The notes beneath the pieces were generated by a model. That model did not search any database. It was not told where the DNA came from and was given only the letters and a program-made list of their open reading frames with translations. A stretch of DNA of 64,000 nucleotides from Hippasteria phrygiana (lineage: Eukaryota; Echinodermata; Asteroidea; Valvatida; Goniasteridae), in assembly GCA_037893225.1 (NCBI GenBank), contig JAZGUH010000197.1:3162001-3226000 (forward strand). The letters are read 5' to 3'. Of the stretch, positions 51,401 to 61,200 are shown piece by piece. Each line of letters begins with the position of its first letter. Positions within the stretch are counted from its first letter, which is position 1. The position numbers were made by a program, and so were the translations under genes.

Positions 51401-52893
51401 ACAAGTGTTAACTCTAAGAAGCCGCCGATAATTGCAACATGTAGCGCCAGATCTAAGGTATCCATACATGTCAAAATTACTGAATTTGGTTGATATTTCA
51501 TGCAAATATAAATGAGTAAAGCAAGTCCATACCCTAGGGAATTTGACATGCATGGAGCAATAAATAAAAGGTAATATGCACACAGATGTTGGCCGGAAAG
51601 AAAATAAACATTGCGAGGTTTGAATTTTCTCCACAAGTTTTAACTCTAAGAAGCCGCCGATAATTGCAACATGTAGCGCCAGATCTAAGCTATCCATACA
51701 TGTCAAAATTACTGAATTTGGTTGATATTTCATGCAATTATGAATGAGTAAAGCAAGTCATACCCCAGGGAATTTGACAGGCATGGAGCAATAAATAGAA
51801 GGTAATATGCACACAGATGTTGGCCGGAAAGAAAATAAACATTGCGAGGTTTGAATTTTCTCCACAAGTTTTAACTCTAAGAAGCCGCCGATAATTGCAA
51901 CATGTAGCGCCAGATCTAAGCTATCCATACATGTCAAAATTACTGAATTTGGTTGATATTTCATGCAATTATGAATGAGTAAAGCAAGTCATACCCTAGG
52001 GAATTTGACAGGCATGGAGCAATAAATAGAAGGTAATATGCACACAGATGTTGGCCGGAAAGAAAATAAACATTGCGAGGTTTGAATTTTCTCCACAAGT
52101 TTTAACTCTAAGAAGCCGCCGATAATTGCAACATGTAGCGCCAGATCTAAGCTATCCATACATGTCAAAATTACTGAATTTGGTTGATATTTCATGCAAT
52201 TATGAATGAGTAAAGCAAGTCCATACCCCAGGGAATTTGACAGGCATGGAGCAATAAATAAAAGGTAATCTGCACACAGATGGTGGCCGGGAAGAAAATA
52301 AACATTGCGAGGTTTGAATTTTCTCCACAAGTGTTACCTCTAAGAAGCCGCCGATAATTGCAACATGTAGCGCCAGATCTAAGCTATCCATACATGTCAA
52401 AATTACTGAATTTGGTTGATATTTCATGCAATTATGAATGAGTAAAGCAAGTCATACCCTAGGGAATTTGACAGGCATGGAGCAATAAATAGAAGGTAAT
52501 ATGCACACAGATGTTGGCCGGAAAGAAAATAAACATTGCGAGGTTTGAATTTTCTCCACAAGTTTTAACTCTAAGAAGCCGCCGATAATTGCAACATGTA
52601 GCGCCAGATCTAAGCTATCCATACATGTCAAAATTACTGAATTTGGTTGATATTTCATGCAATTATGAATGAGTAAAGCAAGTCATACCCTAGGGAATTT
52701 GACAGGCATGGAGCAATAAATAGAAGGTAATATGCACACAGATGTTGGCCGGAAAGAAAATAAACATTGCGAGGTTTGAATTTTCTCCACAAGTTTTAAC
52801 TCTAAGAAGCCGCCGATAATTGCAACATGTAGCGCCAGATCTAAGCTATCCATACATGTCAAAATTACTGAATTTGGTTGATATTTCATGCAA
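45486..52893 (+). repeat. Fifth domain: e/j/i mixture with x-marked blocks
   Basis: Thirty-two monomers, 16 of each length. The order is e-e-j-g-x-e-k-e-e-e-j-i-e-j-e-j-g-x-e-e-j-i-e-j-i-g-x-e-e-j-e-e. The g monomers here have G at site 92. The block (j or i)-g-x occurs three times; the x monomers start at 46413, 49423 and 51506, spaced 3010 bp (13 monomers) and 2083 bp (9 monomers). In all three blocks the monomer before g has a rare A-to-C change (GTCAACATT near 46149, 49159 and 51242). A fourth g-x pair, without that change, lies at 57523. Confidence 0.87.
46413..46644 (+). repeat. x monomer, first of four
   Basis: The left edge reads ATATAAATGA instead of TTATGAATGA (A at sites 1 and 5). 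The monomer has the optional C, T at site 30 and T at site 44. Other x monomers start at 49423, 51506 and 57755. The change removes a reverse-strand TAA stop, giving slightly longer chance open frames, and creates an ATGCAAAT octamer across the junction (46407-46414). In this first copy the block at sites 62-74 is GAC/CATGT; in the other three it is AAA/TATGC, so the class is itself mosaic. Confidence 0.85.
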
Positions 52894-55800
52894 TTATGAA
52901 TGAGTAAAGCAAGTCCATACCCCAGGGAATTTGACAGGCATGGAGCAATAAATAAAAGGTAATCTGCACACAGATGGTGGCCGGGAAGAAAATAAACATT
53001 GCGAGGTTTGAATTTTCTCCACAAGTTTTAACTCTAAGAAGCCGCCGATAATTGCAACATGTAGCGCCAGATCTAAGCTATCCATACATGTCAAAATTAC
53101 TGAATTTGGTTGATATTTCATGCAATTATGAATGAGTAAAGCAAGTCATACCCTAGGGAATTTGACAGGCATGGAGCAATAAATAGAAGGTAATATGCAC
53201 ACAGATGTTGGCCGGAAAGAAAATAAACATTGCGAGGTTTGAATTTTCTCCACAAGTTTTAACTCTAAGAAGCCGCCGATAATTGCAACATGTAGCGCCA
53301 GATCTAAGCTATCCATACATGTCAAAATTACTGAATTTGGTTGATATTTCATGCAATTATGAATGAGTAAAGCAAGTCCATACCCCAGGGAATTTGACAG
53401 GCATGGAGCAATAAATAAAAGGTAATCTGCACACAGATGGTGGCCGGGAAGAAAATAAACATTGCGAGGTTTGAATTTTCTCCACAAGTGTTAACTCTAA
53501 GAAGCCGCCGATAATTGCAACATGTAGCGCCAGATCTAAGCTATCCATACATGTCAAAATTACTGAATTTGGTTGATATTTCATGCAATTATGAATGAGT
53601 AAAGCAAGTCATACCCTAGGGAATTTGACAGGCATGGAGCAATAAATAGAAGGTAATATGCACACAGATGTTGGCCGGAAAGAAAATAAACATTGCGAGG
53701 TTTGAATTTTCTCCACAAGTTTTAACTCTAAGAAGCCGCCGATAATTGCAACATGTAGCGCCAGATCTAAGCTATCCATACATGTCAAAATTACTGAATT
53801 TGGTTGATATTTCATGCAATTATGAATGAGTAAAGGAAGTCCATACCCCAGGGAATTTGACAGGCATGGAGCAATAAATAAAAGGTAATATGCACACAGA
53901 TGTTGGCCGGAAAGAAAATAAACATTGCGAGGTTTGAATTTTCTCCACAAGTTTTAACTCTAAGAAGCCGCCGATAATTGCAACATGTAGCGCCAGATCT
54001 AAGCTATCCATACATGTCAAAATTACTGAATTTGGTTGATATTTCATGCAATTATGAATGAGTAAAGCAAGTCATACCCCAGGGAATTTGACAGGCATGG
54101 AGCAATAAATAGAAGGTAATATGCACACAGATGTTGGCCGGAAAGAAAATAGACATTGCGAGGTTTGAATTTTCTCCACAAGTTTTAACTCTAAGAAGCC
54201 GCCGATAATTGCAACATGTAGCGCCAGATCTAAGCTATCCATACATGTCAAAATTACTGAATTTGGTTGATATTTCATGCAATTATGAATGAGTAAAGCA
54301 AGTCCATACCCCAGGGAATTTGACAGGCATGGAGCAATAAATAGAAGGTAATCTGCACACAGATGGTGGCCGGGAAGAAAATAAACATTGCGAGGTTTGA
54401 ATTTTCTCCACAAGTGTTAACTCTAAGAAGCCGCCGATAATTGCAACATGTAGCGCCAGATCTAAGCTATCCATACATGTCAAAATTACTGAATTTGGTT
54501 GATATTTCATGCAATTATGAATGAGTAAAGCAAGTCATACCCTAGGGAATTTGACAGGCATGGAGCAATAAATAGAAGGTAATATGCACACAGATGTTGG
54601 CCGGAAAGAAAATAAACATTGCGAGGTTTGAATTTTCTCCACAAGTTTTAACTCTAAGAAGCCGCCGATAATTGCAACATGTAGCGCCAGATCTAAGCTA
54701 TCCATACATGTCAAAATTACTGAATTTGGTTGATATTTCATGCAATTATGAATGAGTAAAGGAAGTCCATACCCCAGGGAATTTGACAGGCATGGAGCAA
54801 TAAATAAAAGGTAATATGCACACAGATGTTGGCCGGAAAGAAAATAAACATTGCGAGGTTTGAATTTTCTCCACAAGTTTTAACTCTAAGAAGCCGCCGA
54901 TAATTGCAACATGTAGCGCCAGATCTAAGCTATCCATACATGTCAAAATTACTGAATTTGGTTGATATTTCATGCAATTATGAATGAGTAAAGCAAGTCA
55001 TACCCCAGGGAATTTGACAGGCATGGAGCAATAAATAGAAGGTAATATGCACACAGATGTTGGCCGGAAAGAAAATAGACATTGCGAGGTTTGAATTTTC
55101 TCCACAAGTTTTAACTCTAAGAAGCCGCCGATAATTGCAACATGTAGCGCCAGATCTAAGCTATCCATACATGTCAAAATTACTGAATTTGGTTGATATT
55201 TCATGCAATTATGAATGAGTAAAGCAAGTCCATACCCCAGGGAATTTGACAGGCATGGAGCAATAAATAGAAGGTAATCTGCACACAGATGGTGGCCGGG
55301 AAGAAAATAAACATTGCGAGGTTTGAATTTTCTCCACAAGTGTTAACTCTAAGAAGCCGCCGATAATTGCAACATGTAGCGCCAGATCTAAGCTATCCAT
55401 ACATGTCAAAATTACTGAATTTGGTTGATATTTCATGCAATTATGAATGAGTAAAGCAAGTCATACCCTAGGGAATTTGACAGGCATGGAGCAATAAATA
55501 GAAGGTAATATGCACACAGATGTTGGCCGGAAAGAAAATAAACATTGCGAGGTTTGAATTTTCTCCACAAGTGTTAACTCTAAGAAGCCGCCGATAATTG
55601 CAACATGTAGCGCCAGATCTAAGCTATCCATACATGTCAAAATTACTGAATTTGGTTGATATTTCATGCAATTATGAATGAGTAAAGCAAGTCATACCCT
55701 AGGGAATTTGACAGGCATGGAGCAATAAATAGAAGGTAATATGCACACAGATGTTGGCCGGAAAGAAAATAAACATTGCGAGGTTTGAATTTTCTCCACA

Positions 55801-58217
55801 AGTTTTAACTCTAAGAAGCCGCCGATAATTGCAACATGTAGCGCCAGATCTAAGCTATCCATACATGTCAAAATTACTGAATTTGGTTGATATTTCATGC
55901 AATTATGAATGAGTAAAGGAAGTCCATACCCCAGGGAATTTGACAGGCATGGAGCAATAAATAAAAGGTAATATGCACACAGATGTTGGCCGGAAAGAAA
56001 ATAAACATTGCGAGGTTTGAATTTTCTCCACAAGTTTTAACTCTAAGAAGCCGCCGATAATTGCAACATGTAGCGCCAGATCTAAGCTATCCATACATGT
56101 CAAAATTACTGAATTTGGTTGATATTTCATGCAATTATGAATGAGTAAAGCAAGTCATACCCCAGGGAATTTGACAGGCATGGAGCAATAAATAGAAGGT
56201 AATATGCACACAGATGTTGGCCGGAAAGAAAATAGACATTGCGAGGTTTGAATTTTCTCCACAAGTTTTAACTCTAAGAAGCCGCCGATAATTGCAACAT
56301 GTAGCGCCAGATCTAAGCTATCCATACATGTCAAAATTACTGAATTTGGTTGATATTTCATGCAATTATGAATGAGTAAAGCAAGTCCATACCCCAGGGA
56401 ATTTGACAGGCATGGAGCAATAAATAGAAGGTAATCTGCACACAGATGGTGGCCGGGAAGAAAATAAACATTGCGAGGTTTGAATTTTCTCCACAAGTGT
56501 TAACTCTAAGAAGCCGCCGATAATTGCAACATGTAGCGCCAGATCTAAGCTATCCATACATGTCAAAATTACTGAATTTGGTTGATATTTCATGCAATTA
56601 TGAATGAGTAAAGCAAGTCATACCCTAGGGAATTTGACAGGCATGGAGCAATAAATAGAAGGTAATATGCACACAGATGTTGGCCGGAAAGAAAATAAAC
56701 ATTGCGAGGTTTGAATTTTCTCCACAAGTTTTAACTCTAAGAAGCCGCCGATAATTGCAACATGTAGCGCCAGATCTAAGCTATCCATACATGTCAAAAT
56801 TACTGAATTTGGTTGATATTTCATGCAATTATGAATGAGTAAAGCAAGTCATACCATAGGGAATTTGACAGGCATGGAGCAATAAATAGAAGGTAATATG
56901 CACACAGATGTTGGCCGGAAAGAAAATAAACATTGCGAGGTTTGAATTTTCTCCACAAGTTTTAACTCTAAGAAGCCGCCGATAATTGCAACATGTAGCG
57001 CCAGATCTAAGCTATCCATACATGTCAAAATTACTGAATTTGGTTGATATTTCATGCAATTATGAATGAGTAAAGCAAGTCCATACCCCAGGGAATTTGA
57101 CAGGCATGGAGCAATAAATAAAAGGTAATCTGCACACAGATGGTGGCCGGGAAGAAAATAAACATTGCGAGGTTTGAATTTTCTCCACAAGTGTTAACTC
57201 TAAGAAGCCGCCGATAATTGCAACATGTAGCGCCAGATCTAAGCTATCCATACATGTCAAAATTACTGAATTTGGTTGATATTTCATGCAATTATGAATG
57301 AGTAAAGCAAGTCATACCCTAGGGAATTTGACAGGCATGGAGCAATAAATAGAAGGTAATATGCACACAGATGTTGGCCGGAAAGAAAATAAACATTGCG
57401 AGGTTTGAATTTTCTCCACAAGTTTTAACTCTAAGAAGCCGCCGATAATTGCAACATGTAGCGCCAGATCTAAGCTATCCATACATGTCAAAATTACTGA
57501 ATTTGGTTGATATTTCATGCAATTATGAATGAGTAAAGCAAGTCCATACCCCAGGGAATTTGACATGCATGGAGCAATAAATAGACGGTAACATGTACAC
57601 AGATGGTGGCCGGGAAGAAAATAAACATTGCGAGGTTTGAATTTTCTCCACAAGTGTTAACTCTAAGAAGCCGCCGATAATTGCAACATGTAGCGCCAGA
57701 TCTAAGCTATCCATACATGTCAAAATTACTGAATTTGGTTGATATTTCATGCAAATATAAATGAGTAAAGCAAGTCCATACCCTAGGGAATTTGACATGC
57801 ATGGAGCAATAAATAAAAGGTAATATGCACACAGATGTTGGCCGGAAAGAAAATAAACATTGCGAGGTTTGAATTTTCTCCACAAGTTTTAACTCTAAGA
57901 AGCCGCCGATAATTGCAACATGTAGCGCCAGATCTAAGCTATCCATACATGTCAAAATTACTGAATTTGGTTGATATTTCATGCAATTATGAATGAGTAA
58001 AGCAAGTCATACCCCAGGGAATTTGACAGGCATGGAGCAATAAATAGAAGGTAATATGCACACAGATGTTGGCCGGAAAGAAAATAAACATTGCGAGGTT
58101 TGAATTTTCTCCACAAGTTTTAACTCTAAGAAGCCGCCGATAATTGCAACATGTAGCGCCAGATCTAAGCTATCCATACATGTCAAAATTACTGAATTTG
58201 GTTGATATTTCATGCAA
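52894..58217 (+). repeat. 23-monomer HOR, copy 1 (5324 bp)
   Basis: The order is j-e-j-e-k-e-m-e-k-e-m-e-e-k-e-m-e-e-j-e-g-x-e. The first j is unusual in having T at site 134. The four-monomer subrepeat e-k-e-m occurs three times, beginning at 53589, 54515 and 55672; the e between k and m always has G at site 102 (AAAATAGAC). One e monomer has a private A at 56856 (ACCATAGG). These markers recur at a fixed offset in the next copy. Confidence 0.92.
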
Positions 58218-61200
58218 TTATGAATGAGTAAAGCAAGTCCATACCCCAGGGAATTTGACAGGCATGGAGCAATAAATAAAAGGTAATCTGCACACAGATG
58301 GTGGCCGGGAAGAAAATAAACATTGCGAGGTTTGAATTTTCTCCACAAGTTTTAACTCTAAGAAGCCGCCGATAATTGCAACATGTAGCGCCAGATCTAA
58401 GCTATCCATACATGTCAAAATTACTGAATTTGGTTGATATTTCATGCAATTATGAATGAGTAAAGCAAGTCATACCCTAGGGAATTTGACAGGCATGGAG
58501 CAATAAATAGAAGGTAATATGCACACAGATGTTGGCCGGAAAGAAAATAAACATTGCGAGGTTTGAATTTTCTCCACAAGTTTTAACTCTAAGAAGCCGC
58601 CGATAATTGCAACATGTAGCGCCAGATCTAAGCTATCCATACATGTCAAAATTACTGAATTTGGTTGATATTTCATGCAATTATGAATGAGTAAAGCAAG
58701 TCCATACCCCAGGGAATTTGACAGGCATGGAGCAATAAATAAAAGGTAATCTGCACACAGATGGTGGCCGGGAAGAAAATAAACATTGCGAGGTTTGAAT
58801 TTTCTCCACAAGTGTTAACTCTAAGAAGCCGCCGATAATTGCAACATGTAGCGCCAGATCTAAGCTATCCATACATGTCAAAATTACTGAATTTGGTTGA
58901 TATTTCATGCAATTATGAATGAGTAAAGCAAGTCATACCCTAGGAAATTTGACAGGCATGGAGCAATAAATAGAAGGTAATATGCACACAGATGTTGGCC
59001 GGAAAGAAAATAAACATTGCGAGGTTTGAATTTTCTCCACAAGTTTTAACTCTAAGAAGCCGCCGATAATTGCAACATGTAGCGCCAGATCTAAGCTATC
59101 CATACATGTCAAAATTACTGAATTTGGTTGATATTTCATGCAATTATGAATGAGTAAAGGAAGTCCATACCCCAGGGAATTTGACAGGCATGGAGCAATA
59201 AATAAAAGGTAATATGCACACAGATGTTGGCCGGAAAGAAAATAAACATTGCGAGGTTTGAATTTTCTCCACAAGTTTTAACTCTAAGAAGCCGCCGATA
59301 ATTGCAACATGTAGCGCCAGATCTAAGCTATCCATACATGTCAAAATTACTGAATTTGGTTGATATTTCATGCAATTATGAATGAGTAAAGCAAGTCATA
59401 CCCCAGGGAATTTGACAGGCATGGAGCAATAAATAGAAGGTAATATGCACACAGATGTTGGCCGGAAAGAAAATAGACATTGCGAGGTTTGAATTTTCTC
59501 CACAAGTTTTAACTCTAAGAAGCCGCCGATAATTGCAACATGTAGCGCCAGATCTAAGCTATCCATACATGTCAAAATTACTGAATTTGGTTGATATTTC
59601 ATGCAATTATGAATGAGTAAAGCAAGTCCATACCCCAGGGAATTTGACAGGCATGGAGCAATAAATAGAAGGTAATCTGCACACAGATGGTGGCCGGGAA
59701 GAAAATAAACATTGCGAGGTTTGAATTTTCTCCACAAGTGTTAACTCTAAGAAGCCGCCGATAATTGCAACATGTAGCGCCAGATCTAAGCTATCCATAC
59801 ATGTCAAAATTACTGAATTTGGTTGATATTTCATGCAATTATGAATGAGTAAAGCAAGTCATACCCTAGGGAATTTGACAGGCATGGAGCAATAAATAGA
59901 AGGTAATATGCACACAGATGTTGGCCGGAAAGAAAATAAACATTGCGAGGTTTGAATTTTCTCCACAAGTTTTAACTCTAAGAAGCCGCCGATAATTGCA
60001 ACATGTAGCGCCAGATCTAAGCTATCCATACATGTCAAAATTACTGAATTTGGTTGATATTTCATGCAATTATGAATGAGTAAAGGAAGTCCATACCCCA
60101 GGGAATTTGACAGGCATGGAGCAATAAATAAAAGGTAATATGCACACAGATGTTGGCCGGAAAGAAAATAAACATTGCGAGGTTTGAATTTTCTCCACAA
60201 GTTTTAACTCTAAGAAGCCGCCGATAATTGCAACATGTAGCGCCAGATCTAAGCTATCCATACATGTCAAAATTACTGAATTTGGTTGATATTTCATGCA
60301 ATTATGAATGAGTAAAGCAAGTCATACCCCAGGGAATTTGACAGGCATGGAGCAATAAATAGAAGGTAATATGCACACAGATGTTGGCCGGAAAGAAAAT
60401 AGACATTGCGAGGTTTGAATTTTCTCCACAAGTTTTAACTCTAAGAAGCCGCCGATAATTGCAACATGTAGCGCCAGATCTAAGCTATCCATACATGTCA
60501 AAATTACTGAATTTGGTTGATATTTCATGCAATTATGAATGAGTAAAGCAAGTCCATACCCCAGGGAATTTGACAGGCATGGAGCAATAAATAGAAGGTA
60601 ATCTGCACACAGATGGTGGCCGGGAAGAAAATAAACATTGCGAGGTTTGAATTTTCTCCACAAGTGTTAACTCTAAGAAGCCGCCGATAATTGCAACATG
60701 TAGCGCCAGATCTAAGCTATCCATACATGTCAAAATTACTGAATTTGGTTGATATTTCATGCAATTATGAATGAGTAAAGCAAGTCATACCCTAGGGAAT
60801 TTGACAGGCATGGAGCAATAAATAGAAGGTAATATGCACACAGATGTTGGCCGGAAAGAAAATAAACATTGCGAGGTTTGAATTTTCTCCACAAGTTTTA
60901 ACTCTAAGAAGCCGCCGATAATTGCAACATGTAGCGCCAGATCTAAGCTATCCATACATGTCAAAATTACTGAATTTGGTTGATATTTCATGCAATTATG
61001 AATGAGTAAAGCAAGTCATACCCTAGGGAATTTGACAGGCATGGAGCAATAAATAGAAGGTAATATGCACACAGATGTTGGCCGGAAAGAAAATAAACAT
61101 TGCGAGGTTTGAATTTTCTCCACAAGTGTTAACTCTAAGAAGCCGCCGATAATTGCAACATGTAGCGCCAGATCTAAGCTATCCATACATGTCAAAATTA

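Noticed and set aside
51266..51733. 155-codon reverse-strand open frame
   Set aside because: It results from two rare changes: the x-type edge that removes a TAA and a C-to-G change at 51458 that removes a TAG. Nothing else supports coding.
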